Shown: one piece after another, positions 34,630 to 44,279 of the stretch | Position numbering within the stretch: the stretch's first letter is position 1 | Layout: every line of letters starts with the position of its first letter | Source of the DNA: Alkalilimnicola ehrlichii | GTDB taxonomy: Bacteria; Pseudomonadota; Gammaproteobacteria; Nitrococcales; AK92 | Reading direction: 5' to 3' | Length of the DNA: 64,000 bases | NCBI RefSeq assembly: GCF_003399765.1 | Contig: NZ_NFZV01000009.1 | Span: forward strand, 1 to 64,000 | Made by a program: the position numbers and the translations under genes | The notes under the pieces: model-generated | Database searches by the model: none | The model's input: the letters and a program-made list of their open reading frames with translations, nothing else | What the model was told of the DNA's origin: nothing

Positions 34630-37226
34630 TTAGGCCGGAACGGCCTCGTCGGCTTTCTCGGCTTCCGCGACGAACTCCGGAATCTGGTCGAAGTTCATGT
34701 AACGGTAGATCTCTTCGCCGTTGTCGTTAACAACGTTAACGATTTCCATGTATTCCTCAACCGTCGGCAGTTTGCCAAGAAGGGCGGCAGCCGCGGCCAG
34801 CTCGGCGGAGCCGAGGTAGACGTTGGTCTCTAAGCCCAAACGGTTGGGGAAGTTACGGGTGGAGGTGGAAATCGCAGTGGCACCGCGACGCATCTGCGCT
34901 TGGTTGCCCATGCATAGCGAGCAGCCCGGCGATTCCATGCGCGCGCCGGTGCGGCCGAGAATGCCGTAGTAGCCTTCTTCGGTGAGAATCTTCTGATCCA
35001 TCTTGGTCGGCGGGGCGATCCACAGACGAGTCGGAATATCGCTCTTGCCGTCAAGAACCTTACCGGCGGCACGGAAGTGGCCGATGTTGGTCATGCAGCT
35101 GCCGATGAAGACTTCGTCGATCTTCTCGCCGGCGACGTCGGACAGTGTCTTGACGTCGTCCGGGTCGTTCGGGCAAGCAACCAGTGGCTCTTTGATGTCG
35201 GCTAAGTCGATTTCGATCACCGTGTGGTAGTCGGCATCGGCGTCCGGCTTGAGTAGCTGCGGGTTGGCGATCCACTCTTCCATCGCTTCAATACGGCGCC
35301 GCAGCGTACGAGCATCCTGATAGCCGTTGGCGATCATCCACTTCATCAGCGTGATGTTCGAGCGCATGTACTCGATGATCGGCTCTTCGTTCAGGTGCAC
35401 GGTGCAGCCGGCCGCGGAACGCTCGGCGGAGGCGTCGGAAAGCTCGAAGGCTTGCTCCACTTTGAGGTCCGGCAGGCCTTCGATTTCGAGAATGCGGCCG
35501 GAGAAGACGTTCTTCTTGCCTTTCTTCTCAACCGTCAGCAGACCTTGCTGGATCGCGTAGTAAGGAATAGCGTTGACCAGGTCGCGCAGGGTGACGCCCG
35601 GTTGCATCTCGCCTTTGAAGCGTACCAGCACCGACTCTGGCATATCCAACGGCATAACGCCGGTGGCGGCAGCGAAGGCGACCAGACCGGAACCGGCCGG
35701 GAAGGAAATACCCAGCGGGAAGCGGGTGTGCGAGTCGCCGCCGGTACCGACGGTGTCGGGCAGCAGCAGGCGGTTTAACCAGGAGTGAATCACGCCGTCG
35801 CCCGGGCGCAGGGAAACGCCGCCACGGGTGGAGATGAAGCTCGGCAGCTCACGGTGCGTTTTGACGTCGACCGGCTTCGGATAGGCCGAGGTGTGGCAGA
35901 ATGACTGCATGACCAAGTCGGCGGTGAAGCCGAGGCAGGCTAAGTCTTTCAGCTCGTCCCGAGTCATTGGGCCGGTGGTGTCTTGCGAGCCGACGGTGGT
36001 CATCTTCGGTTCGCAGTAGGTGCCCGGGCGGATGCCCTGGCCTTCCGGTAAGCCGCAGGCGCGGCCGACCATCTTCTGCGCCAGGGTGAAACCTTTGCCG
36101 GAATCTTCCGGGTTCTTCGGTAGGCGGAAGATATCGGTGGCGGGTAGCCCCAGTGCTTCGCGGGCCTTGGTGGTTAGACCGCGGCCGATGATCAGCGGAA
36201 TACGGCCGCCAGCACGCACTTCATCCAGAATTACGTCGGACTTGAGCTCGAATTCGGCGATCTGCTCGCCGTTCTTCAGCACCTTACCTTCGTACGGGCG
36301 TAGCTCGATGACGTCGCCGGTCTCCATTTCGGAGACGTCGACTTCGATCGGCAACGCGCCGGAGTCTTCCATGGTGTTGTAGAAAATCGGCGCAATCTTG
36401 CCGCCCAGGCAGATGCCGGCGGTGCGCTTGTTGGGGACGAACGGGATGTCGTCGCCGGTCCACCACAGCACGGAGTTGGTGGCGGATTTACGACTGGAGC
36501 CGGTGCCGACCACGTCGCCGACATAGGCGACCGGGTGGCCCTTCTCTTTCAACTTTTGGATCAGTCCGATAGGGCCGCGTACGCCCGCTTCTTCCGGTTC
36601 GATGCCCGGACGCGGGTTTTTCAGCATGGCCAATGCATGCAGCGGAATGTCCGGACGCGACCAGGCATCCGGCGCGGGGGACAGATCGTCGGTGTTGGTT
36701 TCGCCGCTAACCTTGAAGACGGTCGCGGTGATCGACTCAGGGACTGCCGGACGCGAGGTGAACCATTCGGCGTCGGCCCAGGATTGGAGAACGGCTTTCG
36801 CGTTGGCGTTGCCTTTATCGGCCAGTTCTTTGACGTCGTGGAAGTAATCGAACACCAGCAAGGTCTTTTTCAGACCTTCGGCGGCAATCTCGCCGACTTC
36901 GGCGTCGTCGAGTAACTGGATCATCGGCTCGATGTTGAAACCGCCCAGCATGGTGCCAAGCAGGCGGGTGGCCTCGGCGCGGGAAATCAGCGGGCTGGTT
37001 TCGTTGCCTTTGGCTAACGAGGCGAGATAGGCGGCCTTCACCTTGGCGGCGTCGTCGACGCCGCCGGAACACGGTAACTGATCAGGTCGACCAGAAACGC
37101 CTCTTCGCCTTTCGGCGGGTTTTGCAGCAGTTCGACCAGTTCGGCGGTCTGCTCGGCGGAAAGCGGCAGCGGCGGAATGCCGAGAGCTTCGCGCTCGGCG
37201 ACGTGGGCACGATAGGCTTCAAGCAC
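34630..37226 (-). CDS. acnB: Aconitate hydratase B, frameshifted near the N-terminus
   Basis: AcnB of the TCA cycle, isomerising citrate and isocitrate with a [4Fe-4S] cluster. The GTG at 37226, with AGGAAGGA upstream, begins '[15 protein letters not shown]' as in enteric AcnB. The frame breaks at about 37067-37073: '[10 protein letters not shown]' is followed in the next frame by '[19 protein letters not shown]', and one extra base in CCGGCGG joins them. Cluster cysteines are in '[12 protein letters not shown]' and '[11 protein letters not shown]'. Total length is about 864 residues as usual. Since this is a core enzyme and all else is intact, a base-call error is much more likely than a pseudogene. 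Confidence 0.95.
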
Positions 37227-37526
37227 AGCGGTGTCCTTCCTGGCAGTGTTATTCAGGGAAAGAGAATCCGCGCCACGAGCGCCCGAAAACTTCGCGAGGA
37301 AGGCAAGTTTTTGATGTGTCCAACGCAAGCGACGGTTGTCACGGGCACCGCGGCATCCGGTCTCACGGCGCGCGTATGATACCTTGAGACGGCTTTCACG
37401 TGAAGATCTGGTAGTGCGAAGTGTCGTTAGTTTGGCAAAAACGACAACTGGTGAGCCTGAAAGTAGTCTCTCTATAAAGCGATGGTGGGCGCGGCAGACT
37501 TGCCGCACCCACCATCGCGTGGCGCG

Positions 37527-38654
37527 TTAACGACGCCAGCGGCGGACGACGACGCTGCCGGCCGAATAGCCGGCTCCAAACGAGCAGATAACGCCGACGT
37601 CGCCGGCCGCTAGATCCTCGTGATGTTGGTGAAAGGCGATAATGGAACCGGCCGAGCTGGTGTTGGCGTAACGATCGAGGATGGTCGGCGCTTCGTCGTC
37701 GGACGGCGCGTGGCCGAGTACCCGCTTCGCGATCAACTGGTTCATGTTGATATTTGCCTGATGTAGCCACAAGCGACGAATATCGTCGGCCCCCAGGCCA
37801 AGGTCGGCCAGATGAGACAAAATCAGCTCGTTGACGATCGGTACCACTTCCTTGAATACCTTCCGCCCTTGCTGACGGAACAGGGTTTCCTTCTGTGGGC
37901 GCGGGGGCTCCTCGGCGCGATTAAGGAAGCCGAAGTCATTGCGGATGTTGTTGGAAAACTGCGTTTTCAACCGCGTACCGAGGATTTCGTAAGCGCTATC
38001 GGTGCTAAGCGTATCTTCCTGTTCGACGACCATGGCCGTACAGGCATCGCCGAAAATGAAGTGGCTGTCGCGGTCGCAAAAGTTTAGGTGGCCTGAACAA
38101 ATCTCCGGGCTAATGACCAAGACGGCACGAGCATTGCCTCGGCTGATCGTATCCGCGGCGACTTGTAAACCAAAGGTGGCCGAAGAACAGGCGACGTTCA
38201 TATCGAAGGCAAAGCCGTCGATGCCCAGCGCTTGCTGCACTTCTACCGCAACGGCCGGGTAGCCGCGTTGCAGGTTAGAACAGGCAACGACGACGGCGTC
38301 GATATCGGCTGCTTGTTTGCCCGCCCGCTCAAGGGCTTCGCGAGCGGCAAGGACGGACATTTCGCACTGAATCGACGCTTCGTTTTCGGACCGGCGGGGC
38401 AGGCGCGGTCGCATCCGTTCTGGGTCGAGCACGCCGTCTTTATTGAGCACGTACCGACTTTTAATGCCGGATGCTTTGACGATAAAGGCTTCCGACGAAG
38501 CGGGGACTTCCGCAACCTGGCCTGCTTCGATGTCGGCGGCATGCGCGGCGTTGAACTTAGCTGCATACTCATTAAACGATGCAACCAATTCCTCGTTGGA
38601 TATCGCATCCGATGGGGTGAAAAGGCCGCTTCCGCTAATATAAATCCTGCCCAC
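37527..38654 (-). CDS. Beta-ketoacyl-ACP synthase III (FabH-like)
   Basis: A 375-residue thiolase-fold condensing enzyme. The triad is Cys in 'NVACSSATFG', His in 'WLHQANINMN' and Asn in 'RYANTSSAGS'. It is longer than E. coli FabH (317) and resembles the Pseudomonas FabH2-type synthases that condense longer acyl-CoA (about C8) with malonyl-ACP, shunting beta-oxidation products to synthesis; this match is from memory. A GTG start follows AGGAG at 6 bases. It stands alone, away from any fab operon. Confidence 0.9.
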   Translation of the reverse strand: MGRIYISGSGLFTPSDAISNEELVASFNEYAAKFNAAHAADIEAGQVAEVPASSEAFIVKASGIKSRYVLNKDGVLDPERMRPRLPRRSENEASIQCEMSVLAAREALERAGKQAADIDAVVVACSNLQRGYPAVAVEVQQALGIDGFAFDMNVACSSATFGLQVAADTISRGNARAVLVISPEICSGHLNFCDRDSHFIFGDACTAMVVEQEDTLSTDSAYEILGTRLKTQFSNNIRNDFGFLNRAEEPPRPQKETLFRQQGRKVFKEVVPIVNELILSHLADLGLGADDIRRLWLHQANINMNQLIAKRVLGHAPSDDEAPTILDRYANTSSAGSIIAFHQHHEDLAAGDVGVICSFGAGYSAGSVVVRRWRR

Positions 38655-39038
38655 GTTCGCTCCTGAGACTGAAATGTTTAACTGACATGATAGTCATGTT
38701 CATCGGCACAGCGTAGCCTAAGCTTAGGAATGACTGTCAATACGCCCCATAGGCGTATGCCGCAGGGCTGTAAGCGGCAAAAGGCCCAGGAGGGTTTTGC
38801 CTGCATTCCGTCAACGGCCCGCCGCACTTCGATTTGCCAGTTCAAAACCTTATTTTCTGCAAACGCTTGTGTGCATAGCTGCGTGCCAAGCCGGTTAGCT
38901 GTGAACGCGCAATTTACGAACCGGCAAATCGAAGTGTGGCGAGATGCTAATGTCGCATTCTAAGCGAAAGGAAGGGGAGGAAACACTGATACTTTTCTCG
39001 GTCCTGCGCTTTGTCTTAAGGTTTCTTGGGTGGTTAAA
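38655..39038. other. Intergenic region carrying a 23-bp inverted repeat
   Basis: No gene recognised. Its left end should hold the promoter of the KAS III gene. The main structure is the inverted repeat at 38821-38940, listed separately. Confidence 0.4.
38821..38940. repeat. Inverted repeat, 23-bp arms separated by 74 bp
   Basis: The left arm (38821-38843) begins GCCGCACTTCGATTTGCC; the right arm (38918-38940) is its reverse complement with two mismatches in 23 positions. Neither the flanks nor the interior extend the match. No open frame of note lies inside. It could be a long-range stem in an unannotated RNA, a miniature mobile element end pair, or a protein-binding pair. Confidence 0.75.
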
Positions 39039-39067
39039 GATAAAGGGGCGTCAAGCGCCCCTTTATC
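39039..39067 (-). terminator. Rho-independent terminator of the GNAT gene
   Basis: GATAAAGGGGCG (39039-39050) pairs perfectly with CGCCCCTTTATC (39056-39067). On the minus strand it follows the GNAT stop by 17 bases and is trailed by TTTAACC. Confidence 0.8.
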
Positions 39068-39084
39068 GGTGTGAGCGAGGCTTG

Positions 39085-39678
39085 TTAGGCCTCGGCAGTC
39101 TCTTCTTTTGGATCGCTTAGTTGCTGACTGAGGAAGGAAAGCCCCGTGTACCACCAAGCCGTGCTTTCGCCGATCATCTCCTCGGCTACCGATAACGGCG
39201 TTGGGCCTTCGAGTTCCATGTGACCTTCCACTTCCGGCCCTGCGATGAGGCGCATCCCGTTGCGGCGAGCCAACGCATGCATCGCTTTGTTGTGCGATTC
39301 CGTCATGATGCTGATCTTGTTCAAGCCGCGATTGCGGGCCATGGCAACCATGCGTCGGAATAGCTCGCTGCCGATGCCTTGCCGCTGGTAGGCGCTTTCT
39401 ACACTAAAGGCAAGTTCTGCATCCCAGCGCCAGTCGTTCCGAGAAATGCGACACTCGGCGACACCCCGCAGTTCGCCGTCGACAAAAGCGCCGATTGCGC
39501 GGTAAGTGCTGAGTGTCCACTCAAGGTTGTCGATATATCGGTTAATGAAAGCGTCGTTCGCCGCCCAGGCGAACCGCCCCCGCCGTTCTTCCGGACCCAA
39601 GCGCAACAGATGGGCCCGGAGCGCTTCTTTTTCGGGCCAGTATAGCTGGCGCAGAATAGGCGACATATTGTTGCTCAT
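39085..39678 (-). CDS. GNAT-family N-acetyltransferase
   Basis: A 197-residue acetyltransferase with the acetyl-CoA loop 'YQRQGIGSELFRRM' and upstream acceptor region 'RRGRFAWAANDAFINRYID'. It is a clear paralogue of the frameshifted gene at 24855-25468 and shows what the intact form looks like. Its C-terminal tail ('ESTAWWYTGLSFLSQQLSD') is different. The substrate is not known. AAGGAGT precedes the ATG. Confidence 0.85.
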   Translation of the reverse strand: MSNNMSPILRQLYWPEKEALRAHLLRLGPEERRGRFAWAANDAFINRYIDNLEWTLSTYRAIGAFVDGELRGVAECRISRNDWRWDAELAFSVESAYQRQGIGSELFRRMVAMARNRGLNKISIMTESHNKAMHALARRNGMRLIAGPEVEGHMELEGPTPLSVAEEMIGESTAWWYTGLSFLSQQLSDPKEETAEA

Positions 39679-39951
39679 ATAGATACTCCTTGTTGCGAGT
39701 ACTGCTCGCGTGAGTTTCTCCAGAGCGTCACTTTATCTTGCGCTTTTTCGAGTCTGTTCGCCTGATTCGCCTGGCGGCGAGCCGGCGCGAACGCTATGGA
39801 GGGCTCGTTAGCGTCTAATATGCCACGGCTTATGCTGCAATGCAATATAAGCGGCCGCTATTTGCTGTCCCTTTGTGAGCTGTGCCCTGAAGATTCGCTA
39901 ACAGTTTGAAGGGTAAGGACGTTGAGCGTGTGTGCGGCGGTTTGCGATCAG
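39679..39951. other. Intergenic region upstream of the GNAT gene
   Basis: AT-rich segment with the probable GNAT promoter. Nothing else recognised before the candidate small RNA at 39952-40016. Confidence 0.35.
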
Positions 39952-40016
39952 CAAAAAAAAAAGCGGCAATCTTGGCGATTGCCGCTAAAAGCATACGAAT
40001 ATGCTAGGAGGAGAGT
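39952..40016 (-). ncRNA. Candidate anti-SD small RNA, about 65 nt (copy 2)
   Basis: Minus-strand transcript predicted from three parts. (1) The 5' end ACUCUCCUCCU (40016-40006) is complementary to Shine-Dalgarno sequences. (2) GCAUA-UUCG-UAUGC (40004-39991) is a small hairpin with a UUCG tetraloop. (3) AGCGGCAAUC pairs perfectly with GAUUGCCGCU (39986-39962), followed by nine U residues, a very strong terminator. The first 11 bases, their distance of 4 bases from the -10 box, and the total size match the candidate at 45837-45902 on the other strand. No gene precedes the terminator, so it needs its own transcript. Confidence 0.65.
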
Positions 40017-40020
40017 GTTT

Positions 40021-40048
40021 AGTTTACTATTCTCATGACGCGCCGCAA
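40021..40048 (-). promoter_or_regulatory. Predicted promoter of the small RNA at 39952
   Basis: On the minus strand TTGCGG (40048-40043) and TAAACT (40026-40021) are 16 bases apart. The conserved ACTCTCCTCCT begins 4 bases further on. The -10 box is only a 4 of 6 match, but its placement mirrors the consensus promoter of the copy at 45.8 kb. Confidence 0.5.
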
Positions 40049-40368
40049 CATCGAAATTCTATGCCATGGATTAAGAAAATCTAATGCTGTGTGCAGCGTT
40101 GTCGTTCGGTGTAGCGGTAGCCTGCTGTGTCAGTAGCTGTAGAATCGCTTATCGGAGATACTAGTTGTATAGATTTACCGGTGGCCGGTCGTTCGCAGCT
40201 GTGTTGGGCGGCAACTCGAAGCCGACTGCCCGGGGCAGGCCTGAAAATGACGATTAATCCATTCCAACGCTTTACCAATCGGCGGCGGCGTCGAGGTTTA
40301 AGAGCGTCATTTGGTCGAAGGCACCTCAGCTCCATGTTCAATAGGATTATCTGTCAGAGGATGTCGAC
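40049..40368. other. Intergenic region upstream of the PagL-like gene
   Basis: No gene recognised. It should hold the promoter of the PagL-like gene; AGAGGA at 40355-40360 is the ribosome site for the GTG at 40369. Confidence 0.35.
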
Positions 40369-40962
40369 GTGATTCGGAAAACTAAAGCTTCTTATGCCGC
40401 TTCTAAGTTGAGTTCTCAACCCGATGCGGGCCGGCCTGATGGTGGCGGTTTGCGATGGGGGGCTTTGGTGGCGTTGCTCGCAGCGATGGCGATTCCGGTG
40501 ACGGCGGAGGCTAGCCAATTCGGGGTCCGCGTTGGTGCGAGTATGGGTAACGGCGTCAGTTATAACAGCCAGGAGGTTTATTGGCGGACAGGGCTGCCTT
40601 GGGGAGTGGGGCAGCCGCAGAGCTGGCATGTACGTAGCGCTCTTGAGTTGAATGCCGGTCGTTTAGCGACTTCGGACGATAGTCTGACTACGGCGGGGGC
40701 GGGGCTGCATCTGCGCTTACAAAACCCGGAAGTGCCGGTTGCGGTGTCGGGTGGTATCGGTCCGACCTACTTGTCGGAAAGCCAGCTGGCGGACAGGGAT
40801 TTTGGCGGGCATTGGCAGTTTACTTCCCATATTGGGGCATTCGCGAGCTTGGGGCCTGGCATCGGCGTTGGTTATAGAATCCAGCACACCAGTAACGGCG
40901 GGCTTTATTCGGACAACGACGGTTATACCGTGCAGGCGGTAGAGTTGCGTTTATCTTTCTAG
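40369..40962 (+). CDS. PagL-like outer-membrane lipid A deacylase family protein
   Basis: A 197-residue protein. After a long, charged N-terminus a signal segment 'GALVALLAAMAIPVTAEA' leads to an 8-stranded barrel ending 'VQAVELRLSF'. The strand 'VGYRIQHTSNGGLYSDNDGY' matches the PagL (acyloxyacyl hydrolase) active site: His and Ser of HxSN are present. In Pseudomonas PagL the third catalytic residue, Glu, is 14 residues after the His; here that position is Thr. The enzyme removes the 3-O acyl chain of lipid A, but activity is uncertain without the Glu. A GTG start with AGAGGA is used. Confidence 0.7.
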   Translation: MIRKTKASYAASKLSSQPDAGRPDGGGLRWGALVALLAAMAIPVTAEASQFGVRVGASMGNGVSYNSQEVYWRTGLPWGVGQPQSWHVRSALELNAGRLATSDDSLTTAGAGLHLRLQNPEVPVAVSGGIGPTYLSESQLADRDFGGHWQFTSHIGAFASLGPGIGVGYRIQHTSNGGLYSDNDGYTVQAVELRLSF

Positions 40963-41094
40963 TCTGACGGGGACGCTCGGAATTCAAGCGCACGCTCCGA
41001 AAGCCGTTAACTTAGGCTACCCCGTGGATTCAGGCAGCTGCTCGGCATGGGGGCTGAACGCTGCGTGACAACAAGCATCTACTAATAACTTATC

Positions 41095-43466
41095 GTGTTG
41101 CCGTTCGATGGCATAGGGGGGGACTTGTTCAAAGGGCCGTTAAAGCGCGTCGCCAGCGGCGACGGGCTTATCGTTTTAGGGACACTTATCGGGTTGTTGT
41201 TCGCAGGGCTTGTGCCGGGGGTGCGGGCGCTCGACGCGCATTTGTACCGCTTTGCGGAAACACTGTTTGAGCCGGCTTCTGTGTCCGCCCCGGTGGTGGT
41301 GGCGCATACCGGTCGATCCGGCGAAAGCTCGTGGGAGGAGCGGCTTACCCATGTGGCTGCTTGGTTGGATCGTGCTCGGAGTGCGACTCAATCGGCTGCG
41401 GCCGTTGCATGGGTGCTCGATGAACACACCCGCAACGCCTTGATATGGTCGCCGGAAGGTCAGGCCTTACGGCAGCGCTTAGACGATGCCGGCGTGCTGC
41501 TCGGGGTTCCGGCGGAGGATTTCGCAGGTCTTGCGATCGCCTCATGGCCTGCCAAAGCCGCTCGTAATGTGGAGCCTGGCGAGGGGCAAACTCCGCTGGC
41601 GAAGGCTTCGATTCTTAACCCTGTGTACCGTGAAGCGCGCTTGATCGATAGCGAAATCACGCGCTTTGAGGCGTTGCCGGTGTTGGAGGCGCAGGCGTTG
41701 GCGGTAACGCGCCCTTTGCTCTGGCATGTTAACGAGCGCATCGTCCCGGATCTGGCGCTGCAAGTGTACGCGCGTACCGGCGGTCATATCGAATTTGCCG
41801 AAGGCGGCTTGCGTGCCGGCGGCGTATTTATTCCTACAGACCGCTTCGGGCGGATATACCCCCGTTATTCTACCGCTGTGGAGCGGTTTCCGTCCGTTCG
41901 CGAGGTCGATATCCGCGATTTGGGGAGTCGCCAGGGCGGGCCCTCGCTATCGGGCCAAATTATTATCCTCGGCGCGGCTGACGATCCGATTGTGCGTGAC
42001 TTGGCGGCCTCGGTTGTGAGCTTATACGCGCCAGCCTTAACGTATACGCCAGGCTGGGCGGTGACGGCCGAAAAGGCATTGTTGTTGCTATTTGCGCTGT
42101 ATCTGTTGTTTGTTCTGCCGTTTCTGCGCGCGCCGGTGGCAGCCTTATTGACCCTGATCCTGGTGCTCGTGAGCTTGGGTGGGATGATGGGCGTGTATGC
42201 CAGTCACGGGCAATGGGTGAGCCTGGCTGCGCCCCTACTGCTGTTGACTGGCGGTTATGCGATTGCGCAGATCACTAACACGCTACGGCGTCACCGTCGG
42301 CATTTAACGCGGGAGGCGGATGCGGCACGGGTGGCGTTAGCGCGGCGTCAGTTGGAGGATGCCGATCTGGAGGCCGCGTTGGCTCGCATCGAGAGCTGCG
42401 AAACCTCCGATGCGGTGCTGGACGTGCTGTACGATATCGGGATTGGCTACGAGCGACGGCGGCACTATGAACAGGCAGCGAAGGTTTTTCAGACGATTCT
42501 GCGTCGTCGACGCAAGTATCGAGATACCTCGGCGCGTATCGCCAAGCTGAGTCAGTTGCATGCCACGAGCGCTTGGCAGCCTGGTCAAACCTACGGTGCA
42601 GCTTCGATGCTAATTCCCGAAGAGGGGCTGGCAAGACCGGTACTCGGGCGTTACGAGTTGGAGCGGGAGTTAGGCCGTGGCTCGATGGGCGTTGTTTACC
42701 TTGGCGTCGACCCCAAAATCGGGCGGCCGGTTGCGGTGAAGACGCTGGATTTGACCAGTTTGGATGAAGATCCCGACGAGTTCCGCGCGCGTTTTTCCGG
42801 GAAGCAGAAGCGGCCGGGCGACTCAGTCACCCCAATATTGTGACGATTTACGATGTTGGGGAAGAAAAGGACGTCGCTTTTATAGCCATGGATTATATGC
42901 GAGGCCAGCCGTTACGTGCATATACCGAAGCGGATACGTTATTGCCGGCGGTGGAGGTTTGCACGTTGCTCGCCCAGGTGGCGGAGGCGCTGGATTATGC
43001 CCATCGCCAGGGTGTTATCCATCGGGATATCAAACCGCATAATCTCATGTACGATGAGCAGGACGGCCGGGTAAAAGTAACCGACTTCGGCGTGGCGCGC
43101 CTGGCCGATACGACTCGAACGCGCACGGGTGCTATTCTGGGTAGTCCTTCTTATATGTCTCCCGAGCAGATTGCCGGTGAACCGGTGGACGGGCGCGCTG
43201 ACGTCTTTAGCCTCGGGGTTAGCGCTTTTCAGCTGCTTACTGCGGAGTTACCGTTTCAGGGGGACACGCTGGCAGCGTTGGCTTATCAGATCAGCAAGCA
43301 AAAGCCCAAGGCGCTCCATGAATTGCGACCGGATTTACCGACAGTGGTGAGCCGAGTCATTGGTAAAGCGTTGCAGAAGAACCCGGATCGCCGCTATCAG
43401 AGAGGAGCGGAGTTTGCCGAGACGTTACGGAAACTCTCGACGAGGCTTGCTAAGGAGTTGAGCTGA
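41095..43466 (+). CDS. CHASE2-domain receptor serine/threonine protein kinase, frameshifted
   Basis: A single kinase of about 790 residues broken at 42792-42796: five T where six give 'RARFFREAEAAGRLSHPNIVTIYD', joining the two frames. A CHASE2 sensor (about residues 40-310) sits between an N-terminal helix and three membrane helices (about 320-400). After a short helical repeat region comes a Hanks kinase: P-loop 'LGRGSMGVVYLG', Lys in 'VAVKTLD', catalytic 'HRDIKPHNLM', 'DFGVARL' and 'SYMSPEQ'. It senses an extracytoplasmic signal and phosphorylates proteins. The PP2C phosphatase starts one base after its stop, forming a kinase/phosphatase pair. Start is a GTG with no strong ribosome site. 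Confidence 0.88.
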
Positions 43467-43467
43467 T

Positions 43468-44229
43468 ATGCCTCGATTTGAGGTCTACGGGGAAACCGAT
43501 GTCGGTTGCGTCAAACGGCGTAACGAAGACGCTTTGGATTATGTGCTAAGGCCGGATCGCGAGGCATTGCTCGCCGTTGTGGCCGACGGTGTCGGCGGCC
43601 TTCCGGGTGGCGATGTGGCAAGCGAGGTGGCGGTAAGGGCTGTGATCGAGCATGGCCGGGAGGCATTGCTCGAGCTGGAATCGGCGCCGGACGAGGAGGC
43701 GCTGCGATCCATGTTGCTGACAGCCGTTAAAGTGGCTAACAGCGCGGTGCAAAAATGCCAGTTGCAGTCTCCCGAGTTGAAATCGATGGCGACGACCATC
43801 GTGGTTGCGTTAGCGGTCGGTGAGCGTGTGATGGTCGCTCATGTCGGCGACTCCCGCTGCTACCGTCAGCGTGCAGGGCAATTGCTGTGTTTGACGGAAG
43901 ATCATACCGTGGCCCAGCAAATGCTCAAAGATGGCGTTTTGAGTCGATCGCGTATAGCCGAATCCCCTTATAATCAAGTATTAAGCCAGGCGCTTGGGGT
44001 GGCCGACCGGATCGATGTTACGGTTTCTCAAGACTCATTGCAGGCAGGCGACGTTTGGCTGCTGTGTAGCGATGGACTTAATAAAGCGCTGTCCGATGAG
44101 TTGATCGTCGATGAGCTGAACGCTGCTGCCGGTTTGGTCGATGCGTCAAGAACCCTGATTCGGGCTGCCAACGCTAAGGGCGGCGAAGACAATATCACGG
44201 TCTTGCTGTTTGCGCCGGCGATTCAATGA
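43468..44229 (+). CDS. PP2C-family protein serine/threonine phosphatase
   Basis: A 253-residue cytoplasmic phosphatase. The metal-binding motifs are 'DVGCVKRRNEDA', 'VVADGVGGLPGGDVAS', 'VAHVGDSRCYR', 'LLCSDGLNKALSDEL' and 'GGEDNITVLLF'. It is the expected reverser of the kinase encoded immediately upstream; TGATATG places stop and start side by side, so translation is probably coupled. The gene ends at the terminator 44229-44255. Confidence 0.94.
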   Translation: MPRFEVYGETDVGCVKRRNEDALDYVLRPDREALLAVVADGVGGLPGGDVASEVAVRAVIEHGREALLELESAPDEEALRSMLLTAVKVANSAVQKCQLQSPELKSMATTIVVALAVGERVMVAHVGDSRCYRQRAGQLLCLTEDHTVAQQMLKDGVLSRSRIAESPYNQVLSQALGVADRIDVTVSQDSLQAGDVWLLCSDGLNKALSDELIVDELNAAAGLVDASRTLIRAANAKGGEDNITVLLFAPAIQ

Positions 44230-44255
44230 AGAGGGCCGGCGGTGCCGGCCCTCTT
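44229..44255. terminator. Rho-independent terminator after the PP2C gene
   Basis: AAGAGGGCCGGC (44229-44240) pairs with GCCGGCCCTCTT (44244-44255), followed by TGG on the plus strand. It overlaps the stop codon by one base and may also serve the converging lipoprotein gene. Confidence 0.8.
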
Positions 44256-44279
44256 TGGTTTCTGCTTGTTAGCGGGGGG

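Noticed and set aside
40013-40036. Seven-codon plus-strand frame behind AGGAGGAGA
   Set aside because: The apparent strong ribosome site is the complement of the small-RNA seed on the other strand, so I read it as the anti-SD motif instead of a leader peptide.
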